A DNA stretch of 64,000 nucleotides from Pseudomonadota bacterium (GTDB taxonomy: Bacteria > Desulfobacterota > Binatia > Binatales > Binataceae), in the NCBI GenBank assembly GCA_021325025.1, contig JAJPHZ010000035.1, positions 310,001 to 374,000 on the forward strand, in the 5' to 3' direction. Shown here piece after piece: positions 1 to 8,368 of this stretch. How positions within the stretch are numbered: position 1 is the first letter of the stretch; each line of letters starts with the position of its first letter. The notes under the pieces were generated by a model, which saw only the letters and a program-made list of their open reading frames with translations, was not told the DNA's origin and ran no database searches. The translations under genes and the position numbers were made by a program.

Positions 1-1
1 G

Positions 2-391
2 CGGCCCGGCGACATCCTGTTGGTGCGGGTCGGATGGCTCAAGTCCTACCTGGCGTCGAATCAGGAGGTCAGAACCCAGGTAGCTCAGCTTCCCAACGCG
101 CCAGGCGTTGAACCGTCGAGGGAAACGGCGCGATGGCTGTGGGACAACCGCATCGCGGCGGTCGCATCGGACACGCCCGCGTTTGAAGCGGTTGACATGC
201 AGGCGGCGCGCGAGTTGCTGCATCCCCATCTGCTGGCGTTCTTCGGGATGCCGATGGGCGAGATGTGGGACCTTGAAGCGCTGGCCGAGGATTGCGCCGC
301 CGACCGCCGCTACACCTTCTTTTTGACCTCGGCACCGCTCAACATTCCCGGCGGTGTCGGCTCTCCACCCAACGCGTTGGCGGTCAAGTAG
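2..391 (+). CDS. Cyclase family hydrolase, C-terminal fragment (cut by window start)
   Basis: The reading frame is already open at the first bases (R-P-G-D-I-L-L-V-R-V-G-W), so only the last 129 residues are present and the true start lies outside. The fragment aligns by eye with the C-terminal third of the full-length cyclase at 52072-53007. Both share a GD-x-LL-(V/L)-R-(V/T)-GW block, a D-(L/F)-EALA-(E/A)-DCxxDxRYTFF-like block and a GSPxNxLAxK end. The family (kynurenine formamidase-like, PF04199) contains metal-dependent hydrolases that open amide or lactone bonds; the metal-binding half is missing here. The substrate is unknown. It converges on the acyltransferase partner gene that follows. 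Confidence 0.8.
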   Translation, partial: RPGDILLVRVGWLKSYLASNQEVRTQVAQLPNAPGVEPSRETARWLWDNRIAAVASDTPAFEAVDMQAARELLHPHLLAFFGMPMGEMWDLEALAEDCAADRRYTFFLTSAPLNIPGGVGSPPNALAVK

Positions 392-469
392 CCGCCCTCT
401 TCAGTTGCGGGACAGGGCGAGCGTGAGGCTGGCCGGCTCACCGCGAACGCCGACGGCCGGTGTTGGGCG

Positions 470-1663
470 TCAATTGGTGTGGGTTTTGTCCTCAGTGTGC
501 AGCCAGCCCATCTTGACCCAATCGCCATGTCCCTGCACCAGCGCGCGCGCCACCGCCTGGTAATACTTGTTCGGCTCGACATTGGCCATCTGCTCGCGCT
601 GATCCTGAAGCGCCAGGATGCGGTCGATGTTCCCGGGGTTGACCGTCAGTTCCGAGCTCAGCACGATACGTCCGTTGGCGCCGCAGGTGACATCGGGGTC
701 GCCCAGGAAATGCCGCAGTATGGTGTGGCCGACCTCGGGCTGCATGTGCATCAGATCCCTGAACATCCGGTCGGTGTGCGCCAGTTGGTTGTAGCCCGAG
801 AAGTCAAAATACGGGGTGGTGCGCGCCAGTTCACGCTTCCATTGCTGGAAATGCCCCCACTGGCCGTTCTGGCGCAGCGATTCCAGTTCGTACTGGCTCA
901 TCGGCGGCAGGAATACGATCAGTTCCACATTGGCGCGTCTGATCTTGGCTACAATCTCGCGGAAGGTCGGCATCGCGGTGCTGGAGAATTGGTAGTTCCA
1001 ATACATGGGAATCGCCCAGCGCACGTGGACCGCCGCGCGCTCGGGACCAAGCGAGGCCAAGCCCATCCCCTCATCGGAGGCAAAGCTGCGGCAAATGAAC
1101 TCGCGCGACCACGGGATCGGCTGCAAGGCGTTGGCGGGCAAATCGTGCCGCCCGTCGATCGCCCGGTCGAGCAGGTGAAAGGTGGCGTCCAGCGCGCCGG
1201 CGCTGAGCAGCGTGTCAAGGACGCGCAAGCGCAGATTGCCGCGCAGGCGCGCGTAAGTATTGGGATCGGGGACCCATCGGCGCTCGAACGCAAAAAAATC
1301 CACGCCCCAGATGATTCGCTTCAGACGCGGGTTGCGCAGCGCGAGATCGACTTCCCTGGAAATTTCCGGCAGGCTTGCCGCGGAGAGCGCGGCGTTGAGG
1401 TAGTCGTCCTTAAAGCCCTGATCGATGCTCATCCCCATCAGCACACGGGAGCTGCCCAGCAGCACCGTGCTGGGCTCCACGGTGCGGATCATGTAGGGCG
1501 TTATGACCCGCTCGCGGCCCACATGCACGCGGTAGTAGATGCCGTCGATGAGCCGATGGCGCCAGGCGCGGTAGGGATTGAACAGAAAATTGATCAGCAC
1601 CATCGCGCCGGTAAAGGCGGCCAGGCTGAGCATCATCATCCAGATACGGCGTGGGTAATTCAT
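470..1663 (-). CDS. Membrane-anchored SGNH-like protein paired with MBOAT acyltransferase
   Basis: A 397-residue protein with one N-terminal membrane segment (residues about 7-27) and a large extracytoplasmic part. A GSSR element within LLGSSRVLMGMS sits where SGNH/AlgJ-AlgX-type acetyltransferase partners carry their nucleophile block. The gene starts only a few bases after the MBOAT gene stop, so the two are co-transcribed and probably translationally coupled. In alginate-type systems an AlgI-like channel passes acetyl groups to a periplasmic SGNH partner, and I infer the same division of labour here. ATG at 1663 is chosen; an in-frame TTG at 1669 is possible. Sequence similarity to true AlgJ/AlgX is not obvious by eye, so the acceptor is unknown. 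Confidence 0.65.
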   Translation of the reverse strand: MNYPRRIWMMMLSLAAFTGAMVLINFLFNPYRAWRHRLIDGIYYRVHVGRERVITPYMIRTVEPSTVLLGSSRVLMGMSIDQGFKDDYLNAALSAASLPEISREVDLALRNPRLKRIIWGVDFFAFERRWVPDPNTYARLRGNLRLRVLDTLLSAGALDATFHLLDRAIDGRHDLPANALQPIPWSREFICRSFASDEGMGLASLGPERAAVHVRWAIPMYWNYQFSSTAMPTFREIVAKIRRANVELIVFLPPMSQYELESLRQNGQWGHFQQWKRELARTTPYFDFSGYNQLAHTDRMFRDLMHMQPEVGHTILRHFLGDPDVTCGANGRIVLSSELTVNPGNIDRILALQDQREQMANVEPNKYYQAVARALVQGHGDWVKMGWLHTEDKTHTN

Positions 1664-1672
1664 CGCCAAGGG

Positions 1673-3088
1673 TCAGAACTGGAAGTAGATGAAGGCCGGC
1701 GGGTTGGCCATGCACAGCAGGCAGACCCCGACCATGACGGCGAACGCGCCTGCATAGACCCAGTCGCTGCCCCAGTCCCATTCCATGATGGTCTGGCGGT
1801 TGGGCGCCAGCCACACCAGCCCCAACCCGCCCGCGATTCGCAGCATTTCGTGCCATCCCAGCGACTCATGGCGCAGGTTCCAGGCAAAGCCGTTCAACCC
1901 GGCCATCCCGGCCAGCATCGTCATCGCGCGGCCCAGCGTGACAGCGCGGAAGAAGACCCAGGCGATAGTGACCATGAAAAAGGTCAACGCCCAGCAGGCC
2001 AGCGACGGCAGCACGACGCCCACTTTGCGCCAGGCATGGTTGACGGCCAAAAAGCCGCCGTGCAGCGCGCCCCAGATGACGAAGGTCCAGTTCGCGCCGT
2101 GCCACAGTCCGCCCAGCAGAAAGGTGATGAAGACGTTAAGGTAGCGGCGCAGCTCGCCGCGCCGATTGCCGCCCAGCGGGATGTAGAGATAGTCGCGCAA
2201 AAAGAACGACAGCGTGATGTGCCATCGCCGCCAGAACTCGATAAGACTGGTGCTCTGGTAAGGCGAGTCGAAGTTCTCCGGAAAGCGCACGTTGAACATC
2301 CGCGCCAGCCCGATCGCCATGTCCGAGTAGCCGGAGAAATCGAAATAGATCTGCAGGCCGAAGGCCAGCGAGGATCCCCACGCATCGTAAAACGCCGGCG
2401 CGAACTTGGCGTCATAGATCGGCTCGACATAGCCGCGAAAGGTATCGGCGATGATCACCTTCTTGAACAGCCCGATTGCGAAGATCATCAGTCCCGCGGC
2501 CACGTTGGACGCATCCAGCCCAAAGCGGCTGTTGCGGTTGAACTGCGGATAGATCTCGCGGTAGCGGACGATCGGTCCGGCGATCAGATGCGGGAAGAAG
2601 GTGATGAACATCAGGTAGCTGACGAAGTCGTGGGTGCCTTCTTCCTCGCGGTAGGAGCTGACCAGGTAGGTGATCTGTTCGAAGGTGAAGAACGAGATTG
2701 CCAGCGGCAGCGCCATGTGCAGCAACGGCCAGTGCACGCCCAGCGCCACGTCCACGCTGCTGACGAAGAAGTCGCGGTACTTGAAATAGAACAGCAGCGA
2801 GAGATTGACGGCGACGCCCACGGCGAGGACCAGCTTGCGCCGCCTCTGGCTTTGCGCGCCTGGTTCAGCGCCGCTGCGCCGCAGCAGCAGGGCCCAGGAA
2901 TAGTTGAAGCCGACCGAAAACAGGAACAGGGGCAGGAAAGCAGGATTCCACCAGGCGTAAAAGATCAGCGAAGCCACGGCCAGCAGCCACGGCGTTTCGC
3001 GCTGCCAGCGGGATTGAGAGGTCAGATAGTAGGCAAGGATTAAAAGCGGCAGAAACCCGAAGGTAAACTCGTAGGAATTGAAGAGCAA
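1673..3088 (-). CDS. MBOAT family O-acyltransferase (AlgI/DltB-like)
   Basis: A 471-residue polytopic membrane protein with the hallmarks of the MBOAT family. These are an FDFSGYSDMAIGLARM block, the EFWRRWHITLSFFLRDYLYIP block, and LLGGLWHGANWTF, which carries the conserved catalytic histidine. The length matches AlgI-type proteins (about 470-520). These enzymes move acyl groups, usually acetyl, from cytoplasmic donors across the inner membrane to a surface polymer. It is the first gene of a two-gene operon with the SGNH-like protein. No polysaccharide synthase is in the window, so the modified polymer is unknown. Confidence 0.92.
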   Translation of the reverse strand: MLFNSYEFTFGFLPLLILAYYLTSQSRWQRETPWLLAVASLIFYAWWNPAFLPLFLFSVGFNYSWALLLRRSGAEPGAQSQRRRKLVLAVGVAVNLSLLFYFKYRDFFVSSVDVALGVHWPLLHMALPLAISFFTFEQITYLVSSYREEEGTHDFVSYLMFITFFPHLIAGPIVRYREIYPQFNRNSRFGLDASNVAAGLMIFAIGLFKKVIIADTFRGYVEPIYDAKFAPAFYDAWGSSLAFGLQIYFDFSGYSDMAIGLARMFNVRFPENFDSPYQSTSLIEFWRRWHITLSFFLRDYLYIPLGGNRRGELRRYLNVFITFLLGGLWHGANWTFVIWGALHGGFLAVNHAWRKVGVVLPSLACWALTFFMVTIAWVFFRAVTLGRAMTMLAGMAGLNGFAWNLRHESLGWHEMLRIAGGLGLVWLAPNRQTIMEWDWGSDWVYAGAFAVMVGVCLLCMANPPAFIYFQF

Positions 3089-3201
3089 ATCGGTCGGTTC
3101 CTTGAGGGCTTTTGAAGGTAATTAGCTGAGCGCATCGACGGGCGCAAGCAGGCCTTGAAGATCAACTCACAGCATCGGATGCCGCTCGGTTCATGCACAC
3201 C

Positions 3202-4503
3202 TCAGGGCGACAATTCTTCCAGCGTCTTGCCCAGCGTTTCGGGCACGAACAGCGCAATCAGGGCGATGCCGAACAGCGGACCCACCGCGAACAACGCCGC
3301 CGCATTGCCCAGGCCGCCCATCGGCCTGGAGGTCAACCCGATGATGATCGGCGCCAGCGCCCAGCCGATCTGGCCGAAGGCCTGCACGCACAGGCTGTAG
3401 CCGGTGGCGCGAATCTCGGTGGGGAAGAGTTCGGTGGAAATCGCCGAGGTGGCGGCGCGCGAGGCCTGGTAGCAGAACATGGTGGCGATTTCGGCAGCGA
3501 ACATCGCCGCAAAGGTCTGCGCCGTAAACAGCACCACCATCGAGGCCGCGGCGCCCAGGTAGAACACACAGGCGCTGATGCGCCGGCCAACGCGATCCAT
3601 CAACTGCCCGCAGATCAGGCTGCCCACCGCACCCATAATGTAGGCGATGATGATGGCGAAGCCGACCTGCTTGGAGGTCCAGTGGTGATCGCGGCGCGCG
3701 TAGAGGCTGAAGAAAGAGATCATCGGGCCGCCAATCAATCCGATCGAGTTCCACAGCGCCGCGATCAGTACCACGCGCCCGCGATAGCGTCCGGTAAAGG
3801 CACCCCACAACTCGCGCGCCGCCGCGCCCATCTCCGAGTACTCGTGGGTGGCGCGCCGGCGTTCGGCCTGCACTGCCTGGAAACGGGCGGTCTCCTTGAT
3901 GCGCCGGCGCAGGAACGCCACCATCAGCAGCGGACCCAGGCCGAGCAGATAAAGCCCACGCCATCCCCAGCGCGTATCCACGAAATGGCCGTACAGCAGG
4001 CCCGCCACGGTCACTCCAACCAGCGACACGATATGCATCCCCGACACCGCGCGCCCGCGCGATTCGTCGGGAAATTCCTCGGCGATCATGGTGATCGCCA
4101 CGCCGAATTCAGCGACCAGGAAGATCTGCGCACAGGTCTGGAACAGCGTGAACGAGGCAATGCCGGAGGACAGCGCGGTAAACAGCGTGAACAGCGCGTA
4201 GGCGATTACGGTCAGCGAAATCACCGGTTTGCGTCCCACGCAATCGGCGAAAAAAACCACCGCCAGCGACAGCATCCCGCCGAACCTGACCGTGGTCGCC
4301 ATCGCGCCGATCGCCGGGTCGCTCATGTGAAAGGTGCGGGCGATGTCGGGCGTGCACAGATGGAAAATCGCGGTGTCGTAGCCGTCGAATACGGTGGCCG
4401 ACATCAGCGCGACGAACAGCGTGATCAGGTAGCGCGTCGAGCGCGCCGGCAGCGTGGGCGCCGGGACGTTGGCCTTGGATCGTGCGGGATGGGTCGCTTG
4501 CAT
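3202..4503 (-). CDS. MFS transporter, sugar/organic acid porter type
   Basis: A 433-residue protein with about 12 hydrophobic segments. An MFS signature lies after TM2 (FFADCVGRKP) and its repeat comes in the second half (QLMDRVGRR). ELFPTEIRATGY and a PETLGKTLEEL C-terminus are typical of the sugar/aromatic-acid:H+ symporter branch. D-G-Y-D in TM1 (VFDGYDTAIF) resembles the DGxD motif of aromatic acid porters, so an aromatic or small organic acid is a reasonable substrate guess. It is transcribed alone, with 113 bp to the upstream MBOAT gene. The specific substrate is not recognisable. Confidence 0.88.
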   Translation of the reverse strand: MQATHPARSKANVPAPTLPARSTRYLITLFVALMSATVFDGYDTAIFHLCTPDIARTFHMSDPAIGAMATTVRFGGMLSLAVVFFADCVGRKPVISLTVIAYALFTLFTALSSGIASFTLFQTCAQIFLVAEFGVAITMIAEEFPDESRGRAVSGMHIVSLVGVTVAGLLYGHFVDTRWGWRGLYLLGLGPLLMVAFLRRRIKETARFQAVQAERRRATHEYSEMGAAARELWGAFTGRYRGRVVLIAALWNSIGLIGGPMISFFSLYARRDHHWTSKQVGFAIIIAYIMGAVGSLICGQLMDRVGRRISACVFYLGAAASMVVLFTAQTFAAMFAAEIATMFCYQASRAATSAISTELFPTEIRATGYSLCVQAFGQIGWALAPIIIGLTSRPMGGLGNAAALFAVGPLFGIALIALFVPETLGKTLEELSP

Positions 4504-4597
4504 CGCACCAGCAGCCTAACACGGCGGCGCGATGTTCCCAAATTTGGCGGCGTAGAGCAAATCAGGCATCAATCCGAATTTTTCCGCTACTACACTT

Positions 4598-5767
4598 TCA
4601 CTGAGCGAGGCGGCCCAGGCGGCGCGTCATCGCGATGCCCAACGCGGCGGGATTGCGCGGACCGGGTTCTTCGGACGCGAAAATCTCTTCCTTGCTCCCT
4701 GCGGTGCCGAATTCGTTGGTCAGCACCGACAAGCCGATGCCACGTTCGGGCATGAACCCGACCCAGCAGGAGTATCCGCCGCGACTGGTAGCGCCGTCCT
4801 TGGAAAACAGCCGGGCCAACGCTGGATTCTTATCCTGCACCTGCCAGGCCAATCCCATATCGAAATGCAGATTGGGCGGGGTGCGATACCAGATCTGATG
4901 CGTCATCCGGATCGCCTGCGCCAGATGGGGTGGAATCGATTGGTCGAGCACGCCCAGATTCGCCTTGAGCCAGACCAGCATGTCGCGCGCACTGGACTTG
5001 AGGTCGGCTTCGCGCTGCGGCACGGGCCGGCCACGGACGAACCCCTGCGCCATCGGATAGCCCCACGGCACTACCGCCATCGTATGCGACATCCCCAGCG
5101 CACTGGTGATGTAGGAAGCCAGCAACTCGTTGTAGCGCAGCCGGGAATCGGGTCCTTCCAGCGCGAATCCCAGGGTGATGAATCCGGCATTGGAATACAG
5201 CCATTGGGGCTGCGCAGGCTTCTCGAAGTTCTCCCACCATCGAATCAGAAATGGCGGCGGCCGGCGATCCCGGAACAGCCAGTTGCCGGGCGCACGCGGC
5301 GCCTCGTTCGGCATCCCCGACGTCTGTGTTGCCAATTCGCGCAGCGTGACCTGGTTGATACCCGAACCGTTGGCGGCAACCTGCGGTGGAAGATAGTCGC
5401 ACACGCAGTCGTCGATATGCTTGAGCGGCGGCTCGCCGTCATCGCCGATGGTCTGGTAGGCAAGCATCGTGGCGGTGAACACCTTGGTTACCGAGCCGAT
5501 GCCGAAGAGCAGGTCGGGCGTGACCGGTTGCGGCGCAAAGCCGCCGTCGTCGCCGAAGTTCAACAAGTAGTCCTTGCCGCCAAAATACAGCGACACCGCC
5601 ACCGCATGCGTCCCGGTGCGCTGCATGTAGGCGCTCACCATCTGCCGGACAATCGGACGCGGATCGGGAGGAGGCGGCGGCAATTGCGCGCCTGACGAAC
5701 CGACTCCGGCCGTGATCGGGTTTAGAAGGATGGCTAATGCAAGTATGGTCCCGGCGCTACGATGCAT
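4598..5767 (-). CDS. Class C beta-lactamase-like serine hydrolase
   Basis: A 389-residue protein with an N-terminal signal sequence and a Pro-rich linker, so it is probably periplasmic. All three AmpC-type elements are in order: SVTK (SxxK nucleophile, about residue 93), YSN (about 190) and KDG in the KTG position (KDGATSRGGY). Further AmpC-like stretches surround them: GMSHTM, YPMAQGF, LKSSARDM and AIRMTHQIWY. The length also matches class C enzymes (about 360-390). Known relatives hydrolyse beta-lactams or act as esterases and peptidases. The Asp in KDG differs from KTG and may change specificity. It stands alone; no AmpR-like regulator adjoins it. Confidence 0.85.
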   Translation of the reverse strand: MHRSAGTILALAILLNPITAGVGSSGAQLPPPPPDPRPIVRQMVSAYMQRTGTHAVAVSLYFGGKDYLLNFGDDGGFAPQPVTPDLLFGIGSVTKVFTATMLAYQTIGDDGEPPLKHIDDCVCDYLPPQVAANGSGINQVTLRELATQTSGMPNEAPRAPGNWLFRDRRPPPFLIRWWENFEKPAQPQWLYSNAGFITLGFALEGPDSRLRYNELLASYITSALGMSHTMAVVPWGYPMAQGFVRGRPVPQREADLKSSARDMLVWLKANLGVLDQSIPPHLAQAIRMTHQIWYRTPPNLHFDMGLAWQVQDKNPALARLFSKDGATSRGGYSCWVGFMPERGIGLSVLTNEFGTAGSKEEIFASEEPGPRNPAALGIAMTRRLGRLAQ

Positions 5768-5877
5768 AAATCTCTGTGCGGCTTGCGCGACGAGCGCATC
5801 CTGCGCACCGCCATATACTGGCGTCCGCCGCCTTGGCCGGCAAGTTCGCGTCGCATGCCGTCCGATGAGCAGCTACG

Positions 5878-7503
5878 CTAGCGGAGCAAGCCGAACACTC
5901 CAACGCCGCTGGTGGTGCCGACGTACACCTTGCCGTTGGCGATGGTCGGGGTGATGAACTTGTTGCCCGTGCCGAAGTTGTCGCGGCCGCCCGGCGCCTG
6001 CGTGGAATCGTATAGCTCCTTGGACAGGTCGCCGGCGTCGTAGGCATACAGCACCGCATTGGCCAGGTTCCCCACCGCCCACAGGATCCCGTTGGACAGA
6101 CCGTCGGCGGAAATGGCGGGGGTCGCTCCCGGATAGACAAAGCTGTTTGGTGTGGATGAAGAGGGAATGGCGGACAGGCGGGCCTTCACGAAGGGAAAAG
6201 CCACGATCGGCGCATTCACGGCGCCGTAATACAGCGTATTGTTGAAAAACGCCGGCATCGCGAATTCGGAGTTCTGCAAGGCCCCGGTCAGTTTTTGATA
6301 GACGTTGGTGTCGCCGCCGGGATTGAATTTTCCCATGTTGTCACGATCGACCAGGTAGATATTGGTGTCCTTGCCGGCGCCGGCCGCCAGCCGCCGGATG
6401 CGCCCCAGCGCATCGGCCATCGCGGGCAGCACCAGTGCGCCGCCGGAACCCAGGTCTTCGTCGGCGTTGGACTCCGCGACCGTGTTATACATCGTGAAGT
6501 AATCCGCGACATGAAGTTGGCCCGCCGCCGACAGCTTGATGAAGGCGTTGCCGAAGTCACCCGCGAAGGGAAAGCCTCCCCCATCGAGCACCGTGTCGAA
6601 GGTGCCGTTGCCCGACAGTAAATAGACAAATCCATCACTGTCGGCGGCCGGCCCGGCGCCGGCGGCCCAGATCGCGCCTCCCTCACCGTTGGGCGTGATA
6701 TTCAAGACCGCCCGTTGCGCCAGCGTCAGCTCGTCATACGTTATCACCCATCCGGTGTAGGGGCGGATATCGCAGTGGGAAGACCACGTGGTGTAAACCA
6801 ACCCGCCGGTTAACAGCAGCCCGGGGCGTTCCTTGTACTGGGCGGAATCGAATACGACCTTGCCGCCCAGGCTGTTGTCGCCCAAGCCCGGATACGTCGC
6901 CACCACCGTGGCCGGTCCGCCGAATTCCTCGGCGCCGGTGGTCAGGTCCAGTGCGTGAAGTCTTTGAAAGTATTGGCCCACAGCGTTTTTGGACATCGAC
7001 ACCACGTAGATGGTACCGTGCGGTCCCGCGCCCGGGTCGATGGCGGGGGTGGCGGTGATGCCGATCTCGGGGGTCACCTGGCCGCAGCCTCGATTGTCAG
7101 ACGGCGTCTCACCCGCACCGAGCATCGACTTGTGCCACAGCGGACTGCCCGCGGCGTCCGCATCGAATGCGTACACGCTGTCGTGTTCCGTCGCGACGTA
7201 GAGCACGTTGTGGACGCCGGCGCCGGGGATGCTGACGCGGCTTTTGTACAGCGGCTGCGCGTCGACCTTTCCATCCACGCTCAAAACAAATAGTTTGCCG
7301 AAGGTGGCGGAGTTGACGTTGAGCGGAGTCAGAGTCCGCTCCCCCAGATATTGCCCGGTGCGCTGGTTGTCATTGTGATAAGTCAGCACGTCCGTTTGGC
7401 ATCCGCACAGGCCCAAACCGCCCAGCCGGACCAGCGCCGCGCCGATCGCCAACACGGCAGCACGGCCGGCGCGCCCGTGCGCGTGCGCGCGGCCCGTCTT
7501 CAT
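5878..7503 (-). CDS. Quinoprotein-like beta-propeller lipoprotein
   Basis: A 541-residue protein. Its N-terminus is a basic, hydrophobic signal ending in L-C-G-C, a plausible lipobox, so it is probably a periplasm-facing lipoprotein. The body shows repeated propeller-blade motifs (VLYVATEHDSVYAFDAD, GTIYVVSMSK, LWAVGNLANAVLYAYDA, KVYVGTTSGVGVFG) typical of PQQ/pyrrolo-quinoline-type and YncE-like repeats. It was given the ATG at 7503 because this overlaps the SDR stop as ATGA, a sign of translational coupling. I see no cytochrome c CxxCH and no clear PQQ-dehydrogenase catalytic Asp/Glu set, so an enzymatic role is unproven. Confidence 0.75.
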   Translation of the reverse strand: MKTGRAHAHGRAGRAAVLAIGAALVRLGGLGLCGCQTDVLTYHNDNQRTGQYLGERTLTPLNVNSATFGKLFVLSVDGKVDAQPLYKSRVSIPGAGVHNVLYVATEHDSVYAFDADAAGSPLWHKSMLGAGETPSDNRGCGQVTPEIGITATPAIDPGAGPHGTIYVVSMSKNAVGQYFQRLHALDLTTGAEEFGGPATVVATYPGLGDNSLGGKVVFDSAQYKERPGLLLTGGLVYTTWSSHCDIRPYTGWVITYDELTLAQRAVLNITPNGEGGAIWAAGAGPAADSDGFVYLLSGNGTFDTVLDGGGFPFAGDFGNAFIKLSAAGQLHVADYFTMYNTVAESNADEDLGSGGALVLPAMADALGRIRRLAAGAGKDTNIYLVDRDNMGKFNPGGDTNVYQKLTGALQNSEFAMPAFFNNTLYYGAVNAPIVAFPFVKARLSAIPSSSTPNSFVYPGATPAISADGLSNGILWAVGNLANAVLYAYDAGDLSKELYDSTQAPGGRDNFGTGNKFITPTIANGKVYVGTTSGVGVFGLLR

Positions 7504-8303
7504 CCGATCCTTCCGCTCTGACCGCCGTCGACCGGCAGCAGGACGCCGGTGATGAATCGCGCCTCCTCGGAGGCGAGAAACAGCGCCGCATGGGCGACGT
7601 CCCACGCCGTGCCCATCCTGGCGCCCAACGGGACCTGTGCGTCGCGCGCCGCTCGCACCTTATCCCTGGGGATTCCGCGCGCCTGTACGATGCCTTCGAT
7701 CGCCATCGGCGTGTCCATCAGCCCGGGCATGATGGCGTTGACGCGGATGCCGTACTTCGCATTCGCCATCGCCATCTGATGCGTAATCGCATTGACGCCG
7801 GCCTTCGATACCTTGTACGCCAGCATCCCGTTCATCGCGCATACCGCCGCAATCGAGGAGATGTTGACGATGCTGCCGCTGCCCTGGCGGCGCATTATCG
7901 GAATCACCTGCTTGCAGGCCAGGAAGACGGTCTTGAGGTTGACGGCGAAGATGCGTTCCCACGCCGCCTCCTCCAGATGGGTCACGCCGGCGTCGCCGGC
8001 GCCGATACCGACATTGTTGTGCAGGATGTCGATTCGTCCAAATCGCTGCACGCACTCCTGCGCCATCCGCCTGCAGTCTTCGGCCCGCGTCGCGTCGGCT
8101 TCGAATGCGACCGCCTGCCCGCCTTCACTTTCGATCATTGCGCAGGTCTCCTGCGCGCAGTCCATCCGGCGGTCCACGCACAGGCATTTGGCGCCTTCGC
8201 GCGCGAACAGGATTGCAGTCGCACGTCCGTTTCCGATCGTCTCGCCGGGGGTCTGCCCGGCGCCAACAATGATCGCGACTTTGTCCTTGAGCCGGTCGGC
8301 CAT
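7500..8303 (-). CDS. SDR family oxidoreductase
   Basis: A 267-residue short-chain dehydrogenase/reductase. The cofactor loop is GAGQTPGETIGNG, an expanded variant of the TGxxxGxG Rossmann motif. NNVG, the catalytic serine in NISS and YKVSK (YxxxK) follow in order, and the C-terminus ends in the usual ITGxxLPVDGG. The acidic DRR after strand 2 does not settle NAD versus NADP preference. Its stop codon overlaps the start of the quinoprotein-like lipoprotein by an ATGA, so the two genes form an operon. The substrate is not identifiable. Confidence 0.9.
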   Translation of the reverse strand: MADRLKDKVAIIVGAGQTPGETIGNGRATAILFAREGAKCLCVDRRMDCAQETCAMIESEGGQAVAFEADATRAEDCRRMAQECVQRFGRIDILHNNVGIGAGDAGVTHLEEAAWERIFAVNLKTVFLACKQVIPIMRRQGSGSIVNISSIAAVCAMNGMLAYKVSKAGVNAITHQMAMANAKYGIRVNAIMPGLMDTPMAIEGIVQARGIPRDKVRAARDAQVPLGARMGTAWDVAHAALFLASEEARFITGVLLPVDGGQSGRIG

Positions 8304-8368
8304 GGTATCGCTCCTCAGGGGCGGCGTGATTTGTGAACGTTATGTTTGACGCGACGCGGCGGCGGAAA

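Noticed and set aside
479..3043. 854-codon open frame on the + strand across the acyltransferase genes
   Set aside because: It is antisense to MBOAT and SGNH-like genes whose motifs are clear; in high-GC DNA long shadow frames are common, and its protein has a repetitive Gln/Arg/His-rich composition.
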